From assembly GCA_020628645.1 (NCBI GenBank), contig JAHDES010000027.1, positions 1 to 64,000 on the forward strand: 64,000 nucleotides of DNA, in the 5' to 3' direction. The notes under the pieces were generated by a model, which made no database searches, was not told the origin of the DNA, and saw only the letters and a program-made list of their open reading frames with translations. Below, one piece after another: positions 33,132 to 42,573 of the stretch. The stretch comes from Saprospiraceae bacterium. GTDB taxonomy: Bacteria; Bacteroidota; Bacteroidia; Chitinophagales; Saprospiraceae. How positions within the stretch are numbered: the first letter of the stretch is position 1; each line of letters starts with the position of its first letter. The position numbers and the translations under genes were made by a program.

Positions 33132-35675
33132 CTAAGCTGCTTCATGCAGATATTGTTTTTCGATATGATCTACTTCATTTAAGCATAATTGTCTTGCTCT
33201 TGGTAACGGATATTCTGAAAAGATAAAAACAGTATTTTTGTGATCTAATAACCTTGCTCTTCCAACAGCTTGCAATAATTCTTTTTCAATAAAATAAAAC
33301 TGTATTCTTCTTAATTCTTCATGCTCAAACGTGTAAAAATTATACTTAAAACCATTATGCTCGATAAGTTTACGTTTTGGAATTAAATTAAGAGTACTTA
33401 AAGGGATGTTTAACAATTTTCCAAATAATAAATAATGACAATTTGAAATATGAGGTGTTCCAATAACTTTAAAATCCTTTCCTGATAAGGAATTAAAACC
33501 TTCCGATTTCCCAAAATGTAACTGTTCAACTGTATTAGAAAAATCAGTTTTGTGTTTTAGAAACGTAATTACTTTTAATTTATTCAAAAAATCATCTGCT
33601 TTTTTAACTCTATTTTCATTTAACCTCATTGCTGTCCTAGAAAAGCTTTTATCAGAAAATTGTATAATTTCTCCTTTCATTTCTACGTCAGATAAATCAA
33701 TTAATTCTACCCTATCACCATATAGTTTTTCATAAATCCAAGCATCAACAGTAGCAGATAGAATAATATATTTTTTATCTTCAAGCAAGGGTCTATAATT
33801 AATATAGTGAATTACTTTTTCGCCATCTGGATCATCACTATCTTCGGGTTCAATAACATACTTGATAGATTTGTCATTGAATATAAATGAGAAGACATCG
33901 CCACTAAACTTATCATTATTTAATTTGATTACCTCAACTATAAGATTGGCATTTTGAAAGTTGATAGGTGGCATATCCTCCATTAGAAATCCAATACCAT
34001 TTTTAAGATGATCGGCTAATCTTTTGACTAAATTTCCGTCATGAATATTTCCTTTATCAAATAATGCTTTAGCTAAAATTCTTAAATCCTTCGTAGTAAT
34101 TTTTTCAAATCTAGCCAATTGGTGCAAAGGGTCTTCATCAAAGATATAAGTATGATGATTCTCAAAATTTGTAATACAGCCTTTTGCATGAGTTGAAAAG
34201 ATAGTTTTTTCTGATGATTTACATCTGTTTATCTGGTTTAAGTAATTGGTGATATTTTGAGTAGCTTCAGAATAAATATTTGCTTGAGGACTTTCTATAA
34301 AAGAAATCAATTCTGATAAGGCATCTTTATACAAACCGCATTTACAAAGATTAGCATACTTGATAGATAAATGCTCAGGAAGATTATCTATTAATTCTGG
34401 AGTGCAAAGATGTTCAATATTTGAAATTTTAGATTTTTCATCTTTTAGATCATGGTTAGGAAAGAACAATACAATTCCTTCTGTATCAATTGCAATACTA
34501 GTTTTTCCTAATCCTGTCGCACATTTCATCAAATAAATTTTATTTGAATCCTCGCTCATAATCCTATTAAATTCAGATTTCATTTTATCTCGCCCTTCTT
34601 GAGGTTGATATGTAGGGATTGAGTTATTCATTATTTTGGGTTTTGAATATTGTCCTACTGGACGTACTTGTAATAAAGTATGATAATTATTGAATACTTT
34701 TTTATCATCTTCATTTTCAGAATAGATATGATTAAAAGGTATAGGATAGATCCGTTCTTCTGTCTCCCAACGATACTTGATGTATTGCATTATCCCAATT
34801 TTATTGTCATTGATGTATGGATTTTGAAGAATAACATTCTTGAATTTTTTTTCTCCGCCTTTAATTCTAAACATATTGGACGCCAATAAAATGAGATCAT
34901 AATCACATATCCTCTCCTTGTAATCTAGAAATTTTGACAATAATGTAGATTCTTTCTTAGCAAATTCCCAATCAAACTTTTCTAGTTTTCTTTTATAAAG
35001 TGTTTTACTTGCAAGTGTGGAATTTGGAGAATCCTCTATAATACTATTATAGGGCAATCTCATTATCCCCCAATTCTTTTCAATTTTTTGTATATCTCTT
35101 TTAGGATTTTTTCCTTTTGCCATTTCTTGAAGGCAACAGAGGAATTTTAATTTTTCTAAAGGCAATACATAGTTGTGATTATTGAATAAAATTTCTTTTC
35201 CTCCCAACCACATTCTAGATAAATCAGTAATACTATTTGATTCTGGAAAAATATTTCTTAGCGTACCTAAGGCTAGTTTAGCTATTTTAGAATCTGTTAT
35301 TTGTTCATCTAAAACAAAAATTATTCGGAATCTTGGAATTTGTTCAGAATGGCTAAAACTTGAATAAATAAACGTAGGTTCGATTTCGTATTCTCTACAT
35401 CGTTCTAAAACATCACCTATACCTAAAATAGATTCGTTGGGTTTGTTGTCAATATCTAAAGTAAGGATTTGTGTTGATAAGAAATTACTATTCTTTCTGT
35501 TTCCATTTAAAACGGATGCGCACCAAGTTCTACTGTAAGGTGCTACGGTATATTTCATAAAATCATCCACCGATAATTCTACGGTGTTGCCATTACAGAT
35601 TAATCTACTTTCCTCTGTAATTTGACAAGGTTTTGATACCCGATCTTCTGGACTTAATGTCAATTGGATTATCAC
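33132..35675 (-). CDS. primase-helicase replication protein of the element
   Basis: This 847-aa protein seems to join a primase-polymerase-like N-terminal domain with an SF2 helicase. N-terminal features are LTLDIDNKP (about 72, DxD metal pair), FIYSSFSHSEQIPRFRIIFV (about 101) and DLSRMWLGG (about 149), typical of archaeo-eukaryotic-type primases. Helicase features are Walker A CATGLGKTSIA (about 391), DEDP (about 513), SATVDAW (about 645) and motif VI LLQAVGRARLL (about 808). The start is GTG at 35,675 inside a repeated 13-mer. It probably starts replication of the excised element. Domain limits are approximate. Confidence 0.72.
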   Translation of the reverse strand: MIIQLTLSPEDRVSKPCQITEESRLICNGNTVELSVDDFMKYTVAPYSRTWCASVLNGNRKNSNFLSTQILTLDIDNKPNESILGIGDVLERCREYEIEPTFIYSSFSHSEQIPRFRIIFVLDEQITDSKIAKLALGTLRNIFPESNSITDLSRMWLGGKEILFNNHNYVLPLEKLKFLCCLQEMAKGKNPKRDIQKIEKNWGIMRLPYNSIIEDSPNSTLASKTLYKRKLEKFDWEFAKKESTLLSKFLDYKERICDYDLILLASNMFRIKGGEKKFKNVILQNPYINDNKIGIMQYIKYRWETEERIYPIPFNHIYSENEDDKKVFNNYHTLLQVRPVGQYSKPKIMNNSIPTYQPQEGRDKMKSEFNRIMSEDSNKIYLMKCATGLGKTSIAIDTEGIVLFFPNHDLKDEKSKISNIEHLCTPELIDNLPEHLSIKYANLCKCGLYKDALSELISFIESPQANIYSEATQNITNYLNQINRCKSSEKTIFSTHAKGCITNFENHHTYIFDEDPLHQLARFEKITTKDLRILAKALFDKGNIHDGNLVKRLADHLKNGIGFLMEDMPPINFQNANLIVEVIKLNNDKFSGDVFSFIFNDKSIKYVIEPEDSDDPDGEKVIHYINYRPLLEDKKYIILSATVDAWIYEKLYGDRVELIDLSDVEMKGEIIQFSDKSFSRTAMRLNENRVKKADDFLNKLKVITFLKHKTDFSNTVEQLHFGKSEGFNSLSGKDFKVIGTPHISNCHYLLFGKLLNIPLSTLNLIPKRKLIEHNGFKYNFYTFEHEELRRIQFYFIEKELLQAVGRARLLDHKNTVFIFSEYPLPRARQLCLNEVDHIEKQYLHEAA

Positions 35676-35682
35676 TATAAAT
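35663..35682. repeat. direct-repeat motif, copy 1 (gap between primase-helicase and membrane gene)
   Basis: ATTGGATTAT followed by TATCACTATAAAT (overlapping) covers the start codon of the primase-helicase gene. The same two blocks recur in swapped order at 35,788-35,810. It could be a site for an element-encoded regulator or initiator. Confidence 0.35.
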
Positions 35683-35787
35683 TATTATTGAAAATGGTTT
35701 ATCACCTTCGGTTGAAGATGATTAGATATTGGCTGTTATTATCAGCCATTTAGAGAAGCATTTTTTAATGCCTTTTTGTAGATACAA

Positions 35788-35810
35788 TATCACTATAAAT
35801 ATTGGATTAT
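35788..35810. repeat. direct-repeat motif, copy 2
   Basis: TATCACTATAAAT (35,788-35,800) is followed by ATTGGATTAT (35,801-35,810). Its ACTATAAATATT core occurs inverted at 50,347-50,358 beside the G-rich dyad. The rest of the 245-bp gap has no gene. Confidence 0.35.
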
Positions 35811-35920
35811 AGCTCGATTGTTTCCCTGTTTTGAAACACCAACACACGAAGATCAAGCTCATATAAACTCGAAAAATCTATTTATTCCAGTTCTTATTTC
35901 ACTCACTTTAAATTAATACC

Positions 35921-37015
35921 ATGACAAATCAAAATTACTTTAAGCAAGAATATGAGGAATTTTTAGCATCTACTTTTTATGGCAAACTCAATAAGAAGTT
36001 TACTCCTCTACCTTACTGTAAGAAGTATAAACTTTTAAAAAACATAGTGCTAGTTGCATCCTATATTTTTAATTTATTGAGTGGAATTACAGCATCTTCA
36101 TTATTGTATTTTTTCGTTTTAGGACTAACAAAAAGTCAAATTGCATTTGCTATTACATTAGTTATTATCGCCCTGCTAGAGCTTCTAAAACGTAATCTAA
36201 GCGGACTAACATTCAAGGATTATCTAATGTATAAAAAGATTCCTTTGCTCCTTGTCGTTACACTAATCACTTTATCAGTTCTATCTATTCTTTCAAGCTA
36301 TTTTGGAAGTAAAGAACTGGTATTTAATTTATCTACTCCTGCGCTTGTTTCAAGTGTTGAAGATGCTACAAGTAGCCTTGATGCACAGATCAAAAGTATA
36401 AATCAACAAATAAAAGATGCTAGAGAAACAAGATGGTCAGGTACTACCACAAGTGCCAGTCAAAAAACGATAACCTCACTTAATAAGCAGAAAGAAGCCT
36501 TGTTAAAGGAAGTTATTCGGGTGAGAGAAAAAGTAGATACAGATAATGATGAAATTGAAACTCAGCACTTACGAAAACTAACAATCAATGCTAATCATTT
36601 CGCTTTAATCACATTGCTACTTGAATTACTATTTCTTTCAAGTACATTCTACCTGCAATATTATGATTTTAGAAGTTTTATTGAATTTAATCAGGTAGAA
36701 AGACCAGTAGCTACTAATAAGAATAACGATTATTTGTTACCAGAAGAAAAAACGGTAGCTACCGATTCTCAAAATATCAGTATGCCAATTGATATTCTAC
36801 AAGGAGCAATCAAGAATGCTAAATCTAACTTATCCGCTTATCAATCTAAATTAAAGAATGGTCAAGGAACAGTTTCCGCCAACCAGAAAGGAATTAATAG
36901 ATGGAAGAAACGGCTTAAAGAGTTAGAAGAACTATTGCCTGATAAACCACTAGACACAGAAGATGAAAGTATTACAGATAAGGGTAGTGACAATGGAGTT
37001 GCTACCCTTTTTTGA
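35921..37015 (+). CDS. membrane protein with coiled coil, unknown
   Basis: This 364-aa protein has three hydrophobic helices at about residues 37-60, 66-85 and 101-125, then a long coiled-coil-like stretch (about 148-210, SLDAQIKSINQQIKDARETR). A fourth hydrophobic helix lies at about 226-246 and is followed by a polar C-terminus with a second helical segment near 320. It lies 25 bp upstream of the RecA-like ATPase gene on the same strand, so it probably belongs to the same operon. Similar four-helix coiled-coil proteins occur in Bacteroidota mobile elements. I do not recognise a function. Confidence 0.6.
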   Translation: MTNQNYFKQEYEEFLASTFYGKLNKKFTPLPYCKKYKLLKNIVLVASYIFNLLSGITASSLLYFFVLGLTKSQIAFAITLVIIALLELLKRNLSGLTFKDYLMYKKIPLLLVVTLITLSVLSILSSYFGSKELVFNLSTPALVSSVEDATSSLDAQIKSINQQIKDARETRWSGTTTSASQKTITSLNKQKEALLKEVIRVREKVDTDNDEIETQHLRKLTINANHFALITLLLELLFLSSTFYLQYYDFRSFIEFNQVERPVATNKNNDYLLPEEKTVATDSQNISMPIDILQGAIKNAKSNLSAYQSKLKNGQGTVSANQKGINRWKKRLKELEELLPDKPLDTEDESITDKGSDNGVATLF

Positions 37016-37040
37016 TTTAATAATCTTAAAAAAGAAATCT

Positions 37041-37889
37041 ATGCAATTAAGAACTGCACAGCGAAAACAATCTTTTATGAAACTAGGGATTCAAGCACCT
37101 AGTGGAAATGGGAAAACGTACAGTAGTCTATTATTAGCAAAAGGATTAGTAGGCGATTTATCAAAGGTTGCCATTATTGATTCTGAAAAGTCTGCTGATT
37201 TATATGCTCATATTGGAAATTACAATGTATTAACCTTAGAACCTCCTTTAGCACCTAAGAAATATATCGAAGCAATTGATGTTTGTAAAAAGGCAGGAAT
37301 AGAATTAATAATCATTGATTCTCTTTCTCATGCTTGGACTTACATTAAAGATTATCATTCTAGTATGTCAGGTAATTCTTTTCAGAATTGGGCTAAACTC
37401 AAACCTTTACATCAAGAATTGATAGATGCTATCATCCAAACACCTATCCATTTCATTTGTACCATGAGAACGAAGCATGATTATGTTATGGTAGAGAAAA
37501 ATGGAAAACAAGTTCCACAGAAAATAGGATTGAAAGCAAGTACAGCCGATGATACAGAATATGAGTTCTCCATTGTTTTTGAATTAGATATTGCTCATCA
37601 AGCTAGTGTATCTAAGGATAGAACAGGTTTATTTGCTCCCTTAAAAGTTCCTTTTATCATTACAGAAGAAACAGGGCAACAGATTAAAGACTGGTGTAAT
37701 ACAGGCATTACGATAAGTGATGTAAAAAGTATGATTGATAAGTGTACAACAGTAGAAGGACTGAATCAAATTTACCGAGACTACCAAGAGCTTTACTCCT
37801 TACTTGAACCTGATTTTATTGAACGTAAATCAATTATTACTAACTCTTTTTCAAAAGCACAATCTAATGGAATTACAAATAACCAATAA
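37041..37889 (+). CDS. RecA-like AAA ATPase, phage/plasmid recombination type
   Basis: This 282-aa protein has a Walker A motif APSGNGKTYSS (about residues 18-28), a Walker B strand IELIIIDSLSHAW (about 91-103), and a compact RecA-fold layout as in Sak4-like single-strand annealing or replication ATPases of phages and elements. The ATG at 37,041 is preferred to the upstream ORF start because the first 26 codons overlap the previous gene and are unlike the family. The stop overlaps the DUF3871 gene by 23 bp. It probably acts in recombination or replication of the element. Confidence 0.72.
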   Translation: MQLRTAQRKQSFMKLGIQAPSGNGKTYSSLLLAKGLVGDLSKVAIIDSEKSADLYAHIGNYNVLTLEPPLAPKKYIEAIDVCKKAGIELIIIDSLSHAWTYIKDYHSSMSGNSFQNWAKLKPLHQELIDAIIQTPIHFICTMRTKHDYVMVEKNGKQVPQKIGLKASTADDTEYEFSIVFELDIAHQASVSKDRTGLFAPLKVPFIITEETGQQIKDWCNTGITISDVKSMIDKCTTVEGLNQIYRDYQELYSLLEPDFIERKSIITNSFSKAQSNGITNNQ

Positions 37890-38859
37890 TCAAAACGGGG
37901 TACACGATACACCGCAAACAGTAGCTACTGTTGAAACTACTGACAATAGTAGATTCTTAGAATCTAATACAGAGGTAATTGCTTTAGAAGAGATTCAAAA
38001 CAAGCATATCATTCCTGTTTTTGTAAAGGATAATACGCCTCTTATCTCTCAAGCTGATTTTATCACCAATGCTAGAGATATAGTAGAAGAATTATCAGGA
38101 TATGATTCTACACATCCAACACTTAGAGTTTCTCATGCTATCAAGGGGAGAACGTTTGAAGCTAGAAATAAGAAAGCTGCTGATTTACTAGAGCATGAAA
38201 AGACCATTTATTATGAACGTTTAGCATGGATTTCAGAAATTCCCAATATCACAGAAACAATTAATGGTCAATCTTTGACTTTGTGTTTTGGAGGAGTTAA
38301 ATCATATCACTTGGATAATCTCAATACCAAGAATGGTTCAAATCAGCATTTCAAATTCTTTATGGGTTTCAAGGTGCGTGTATGCACCAATTTATGTATC
38401 TGGACTGATGGATTTTCTCATAATATGAAGGTTAGAAGTTTGGAAGAATTGTACACAGCTATTTATGAGGTAGTGAATAAATATGATTCTGTTCAGCATT
38501 CTAAACTATTGGGAAGTCTATCTAATTACGAGTTATCAGAACAGCAATTTGCTACCCTTGTAGGTAAAAGTAGAATGTACAATCATTTACCAAAACCACA
38601 GAAAAAGGATATTCCTGAATTGCTAGTATCAGATTCTCAAATTAATGCAATGACAAGAGCTTATTATGCAGATGATAATTTCAGAAGAAATGGAAATGGC
38701 TCTATCAATCTTTGGAATATGTATAATTTACTTACTGGTTCTATCAAATCTAGCTATATAGATTCCTTCCTTGATAGAAATGCGAATGCTTTTACTTTCA
38801 CTAAAGGAATAGCTAATGCTCTTGATGGAGAAGATGAATTTGCTTGGTTTTTACAATAA
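37867..38859 (+). CDS. DUF3871 family protein
   Basis: This 330-aa protein matches DUF3871, a Bacteroidota mobile-element family. It has SNTEVIALEEIQNKHIIPVF (about 32-51), the central LTLCFGGVKSYHLDNL (about 140) and KFFMGFKVRVCTNLCIWTDG (about 163-182). It resembles the DUF932/DUF945 proteins of other elements in position and overall design. The start is chosen at ATG 37,867, overlapping the ATPase gene, because homologues begin near this point. Function unknown; the constant link to replication genes suggests a DNA-processing role. Confidence 0.75.
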   Translation: MELQITNNQNGVHDTPQTVATVETTDNSRFLESNTEVIALEEIQNKHIIPVFVKDNTPLISQADFITNARDIVEELSGYDSTHPTLRVSHAIKGRTFEARNKKAADLLEHEKTIYYERLAWISEIPNITETINGQSLTLCFGGVKSYHLDNLNTKNGSNQHFKFFMGFKVRVCTNLCIWTDGFSHNMKVRSLEELYTAIYEVVNKYDSVQHSKLLGSLSNYELSEQQFATLVGKSRMYNHLPKPQKKDIPELLVSDSQINAMTRAYYADDNFRRNGNGSINLWNMYNLLTGSIKSSYIDSFLDRNANAFTFTKGIANALDGEDEFAWFLQ

Positions 38860-38875
38860 TAGAGGAATTGATATT

Positions 38876-38907
38876 CAACTCAAGAACTTTCTCAAACATT
38901 TGAGTTG
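38876..38907. terminator. hairpin between convergent genes
   Basis: CAACTCAA (38,876-38,883) pairs with TTGAGTTG (38,900-38,907) around a 16-nt loop. It lies between the DUF3871 stop and the stop of the 779-aa gene. There is no clear T run, so its role as a terminator is tentative. Confidence 0.35.
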
Positions 38908-38932
38908 AGTAGAAGTAGTCCAAATACAGTTG

Positions 38933-41272
38933 TTACTGTTGGGCTGCTTCTAATTTTGATTGAACATTTTTATAAGTTTTATTGAAACCATTTAAAGAGA
39001 CATCTTCAATTATTAATTTTGTAATTGTATAATTATTTTTTGATCTAAGGCTTTGCTTTATAGCTTTCTTATTATACTCTTCAGAGCGTTTTAGGTAAGT
39101 ATTAAATTGCTTCTTGTTTTTAGATAAACAAGCTTTTCTTAAATAATAACAACTAAGAGTATCATTAAATCTTGAATTTTCTATTTTACCCTCATTATTC
39201 CTTGCTAGTTCTCTAACTCTATTTTCTAATTTGTCGAATTTATCTATTGTTCCTGCTTGAGTAGTGAAATATATTAAATTATTAATTGCATAAAAATAAC
39301 AATCAGTTCTTCTTTTGAGTTTATCAGGATCTATATTTTTTACTTTCTCCAAAAACCTTATTGATTTGTCAATGTATTCAAGTGATTTATTAATATAATA
39401 ATAGTCAGATAAATTATAATATTTTTTTAAATAAGAAACTTCTTTCAATTCTGGGAAAGAGGGATTTCCATTTAATCTCTCCCATAAACTAAAGTATAGT
39501 CTAGACATTCCAATTAATATGTTATAATTATTTTTTTCAAACTTATTTTCAAGACATTCTATAATAGAATCAACTTTTTCAAATTTGTTAGAATGTCGCA
39601 GTATAGATTCAGCATGGATCAATGCCAAATGATAAGTTGGATAATTATTAATTTCAAATCTATCACATAACTGCTCAATAAGATCATATTTTTGAAATAT
39701 CCATAAAATTATTAATGCTGTAATAAATTCACTTTTATCGTTTTTATAAACTTGATAAACTAGACTATGTGATAAGTTATTAGCGATTTGATTGAAGTGG
39801 TCATTATTATCATCATTGAAATCTTTAGAAAGACGATTAGCTATCTTTTTTATATCACTATAAATGTTTTCACCTAATGTAAACCGTACTAACCCATAAC
39901 CATAGATTACATCAACTTCATCAGATAATTTATAGTTATTTACTCCTTCCTTTAATTCTTTTTTAATATTAATAAATTCTTTATCTATTTCTAATTGAAC
40001 TTTATCAATTTTGTCCTTTTCTGATATTATCCAATTCTCTTGTACTTTAGAGTAGTCTTTTATTTTATCTTTTAATTGTGAAGTAATTTCTTTTCTCTGA
40101 TTTAATGTCCAGTTATTAATACTGTTTTTATGTGTTTGCTGAAAATCAATATAGTCTAAAATTGAACTAATAACTTTTTCTTTAACAAAATTATCAAAGA
40201 GTATTTCTTTAAAAAAGTCAATGTCAATGTGGCTATCAATTTCTTTTTGTATTCTGTCACTTTCTCTATCACCAATAATAGAACTCAAAATCGCCGCTTC
40301 TTCAAGTTTAATTTTTATGTGCGTTTTTAGTTGTGAAATTTCTCCTGCAAACTTATCTAAAGCCTCATTTCTATTAGCTTTTGAAAATATTGAATCTAAA
40401 ATTAAAAACTGCTCATTCCTTATTATTGGTATTTCTATTTCTTTACCTTTTTTATTATTGTATTTATAACTAAATGATACATCATTATCACTTGATTTTT
40501 CAATCTCTGAAATTGCTCTAAGGAGTATTGAAGAATTTGTGTAGAAAACGGGTAATTCTAAACCAATATCAATATTATTCTTCTTTTTAAACTTTGATTT
40601 AAAAATTGATAGTTTGTAATGTATAATTGCTAGAGCAAGGGCATCTATTAAATTAGAACGGATTTTCTTTGGGCGTAGAGTAAACAACTTACTTTTAAGC
40701 AATGTAAACACATTACCTTTTTTTATGTTGTTAATTTTCTCATTAGGTAAATCTTCAAGATTCAGTACTTTATCGAAAAGATATCCTAATCGTTGATTCC
40801 AATCAATTGTTTCAAATATATAATTTATCTTATATAAAGTTTTTGCTTCTCTGTTGATAGATTGAAAATAATCATCTAAACTCTTTTCTGTTAGGTTAGA
40901 ATTCATGTTAACAAATTCATTTAAAAATTCATCCACTTTAGTACTCGGCATTCTTTTAGGGAAAAGAAACCTTTCTTCTAAGAGTATAGATAATTCAACC
41001 TGATGGGGAGGTAATAAAGAAATATTTTCTAGTCTTTTGTCAAATATTAGCGCATTTACAAGAGTTTTATCTGAATAAAAAGAGTCTTTATTGAAATAAC
41101 TAATATTATCATAAAGCCAGATTCCTCTTACAATATTAATAATTATTACTGTATCTAAATATAAATTTTTCTTTATCTTATATTGGTCTATTAGATCGTC
41201 TTCTATTTCTTGATACAAATAGTTTGACATTAAACTTTCTAAGTTAGTGGATGCTTCTTTTACGTTTTGCAT
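38933..41272 (-). CDS. large PIN-like nuclease with TPR-like C-terminal region
   Basis: This 779-aa protein is last in a three-gene operon. Residues 36-260 fit a PIN domain: LYLDTVIIINI (Asp 40), an acidic VELSILLEE (about 93), LIDALALAIIHY (Asp about 215) and FYTNSSILLRA (about 245), in the order of VapC-like RNases. From about 300 to 480 is a charged coiled-coil-like region, and from about 500 to the end paired helices with Tyr, Leu and Ala spacing resemble TPRs. The gene is strongly AT-rich. I infer an RNase effector with a scaffold or sensor part; no homologue is known to me. The PIN call needs a profile search. Confidence 0.5.
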   Translation of the reverse strand: MQNVKEASTNLESLMSNYLYQEIEDDLIDQYKIKKNLYLDTVIIINIVRGIWLYDNISYFNKDSFYSDKTLVNALIFDKRLENISLLPPHQVELSILLEERFLFPKRMPSTKVDEFLNEFVNMNSNLTEKSLDDYFQSINREAKTLYKINYIFETIDWNQRLGYLFDKVLNLEDLPNEKINNIKKGNVFTLLKSKLFTLRPKKIRSNLIDALALAIIHYKLSIFKSKFKKKNNIDIGLELPVFYTNSSILLRAISEIEKSSDNDVSFSYKYNNKKGKEIEIPIIRNEQFLILDSIFSKANRNEALDKFAGEISQLKTHIKIKLEEAAILSSIIGDRESDRIQKEIDSHIDIDFFKEILFDNFVKEKVISSILDYIDFQQTHKNSINNWTLNQRKEITSQLKDKIKDYSKVQENWIISEKDKIDKVQLEIDKEFINIKKELKEGVNNYKLSDEVDVIYGYGLVRFTLGENIYSDIKKIANRLSKDFNDDNNDHFNQIANNLSHSLVYQVYKNDKSEFITALIILWIFQKYDLIEQLCDRFEINNYPTYHLALIHAESILRHSNKFEKVDSIIECLENKFEKNNYNILIGMSRLYFSLWERLNGNPSFPELKEVSYLKKYYNLSDYYYINKSLEYIDKSIRFLEKVKNIDPDKLKRRTDCYFYAINNLIYFTTQAGTIDKFDKLENRVRELARNNEGKIENSRFNDTLSCYYLRKACLSKNKKQFNTYLKRSEEYNKKAIKQSLRSKNNYTITKLIIEDVSLNGFNKTYKNVQSKLEAAQQ

Positions 41273-41301
41273 TTCAAGTCTGTATTCAATTCTACTTTGG
41301 G

Positions 41302-42567
41302 TTAAATTAATTTATTAACAATGCCTTTAAGCTTACTTTTATAATCTTGCTTCTGAAGAACATCTTCGATATATTCTTCTACTTTTTCCTCAGAAGAATC
41401 TGATAGGGAAACGTAATCATTTAAGAAAGCAATTGCTTTAGTTTTTATAAAAAAACTTGCGTTATACTTTTTCAAGATATATTCTTGAGCCAAAATCCAT
41501 TTTTTTTGTTTAGAGCATATTCTTAAAAAATTATATAAGTGTTTTCTCCAATCCTTTTTTTCATAAATTATAGACCTGTTTTTTAATAGAATTTCAAATA
41601 TTTTATCCAATACATTTTGAGTAATAGCTAATGAGGTGAAAGTTATATTTACTAATTCAACTAAAGATTTATTTTTCTCTAAATTTCTAATTACAAAATT
41701 AGCAAGAGCCTCTATTATAATACTATTAGTCTTCTCTTCTTTTAAATGCTCAATAAATTTAGCCTCTGGATTGATAGCAGAATTTGAAGAAAGTTGTCCT
41801 ATAAACCTATGGTAGAAGTTATATTCTTCATAACTTAAAACATTTTCTATTATTTCTTTTGACCAATGCTTCTCATCAAGTTCACTTATAAAATCATTTA
41901 ATTGACTTATCTTAGTTATATTTTTACTTTTGAGATAGAGTGCTAGGAAATCATCAATTATTACTTCAGTTATTGAGAATACAAGAGAATCTCTCTTTAC
42001 TTGATATTCTCTTTTTAACAGATCAAATATGCCATTTATATTCTTGTCTTTAAGTAATCCCATTAAAATAGCAGGAATTAAAAAATTATTAGCATTTGAT
42101 TCATGTAACGATTCCATAAAAAAATCGAAATCAAATTCATCCTCTATTTCGACAATTTTTTGACTTAACTCAATTCGTCTTTCAAGTAAGACTTTATTAT
42201 CAAAAAGATACTTTCTAAATGATTCGACTAAAAAAGAAGATTGATTGTTTAATGAAAGCAGAATGATTTTTTCATATGCAATTATACTTCTTTCATTATT
42301 TTGGTAAATAGTTTCTGAAAAAATATTATTTAAGCATCGTTCAATTTTCCTAGTAAGTGAAGGGTTTAACTTATCAATGAGCCATGTCAACGCTAATTCG
42401 TCAGTTGAGAATTCGCGGCTACTTCTAAAAATTACTCCTATTTCAGGTTCGTTAAATAAAATATCTTTAATGAACTCCTCTATTTTATTTTTTTCTCCAA
42501 GAAGAAAACAAAGTTCATTTATATCAATTTTCCTATTTTCTGAATATATTTTTTGATAATACTTCAT
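41302..42567 (-). CDS. unknown helical protein, middle gene of the PIN operon
   Basis: This 421-aa protein is predicted from its sequence to be almost all alpha-helical, with regularly spaced Leu and Ile in repeats of about 35-40 residues (for example KYLFDNKVLLERRIELSQKI and SFRKYLFDNK), as in HEAT/ARM-like solenoids. There are no Cys-rich or nucleotide-binding motifs, signal peptide or membrane helix. It starts 6 bp after the 284-aa gene and ends 29 bp before the 779-aa gene, so all three are co-transcribed. I do not recognise it. A scaffold or recognition role is a guess from fold type. Confidence 0.55.
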   Translation of the reverse strand: MKYYQKIYSENRKIDINELCFLLGEKNKIEEFIKDILFNEPEIGVIFRSSREFSTDELALTWLIDKLNPSLTRKIERCLNNIFSETIYQNNERSIIAYEKIILLSLNNQSSFLVESFRKYLFDNKVLLERRIELSQKIVEIEDEFDFDFFMESLHESNANNFLIPAILMGLLKDKNINGIFDLLKREYQVKRDSLVFSITEVIIDDFLALYLKSKNITKISQLNDFISELDEKHWSKEIIENVLSYEEYNFYHRFIGQLSSNSAINPEAKFIEHLKEEKTNSIIIEALANFVIRNLEKNKSLVELVNITFTSLAITQNVLDKIFEILLKNRSIIYEKKDWRKHLYNFLRICSKQKKWILAQEYILKKYNASFFIKTKAIAFLNDYVSLSDSSEEKVEEYIEDVLQKQDYKSKLKGIVNKLI

Positions 42568-42573
42568 GCCATT

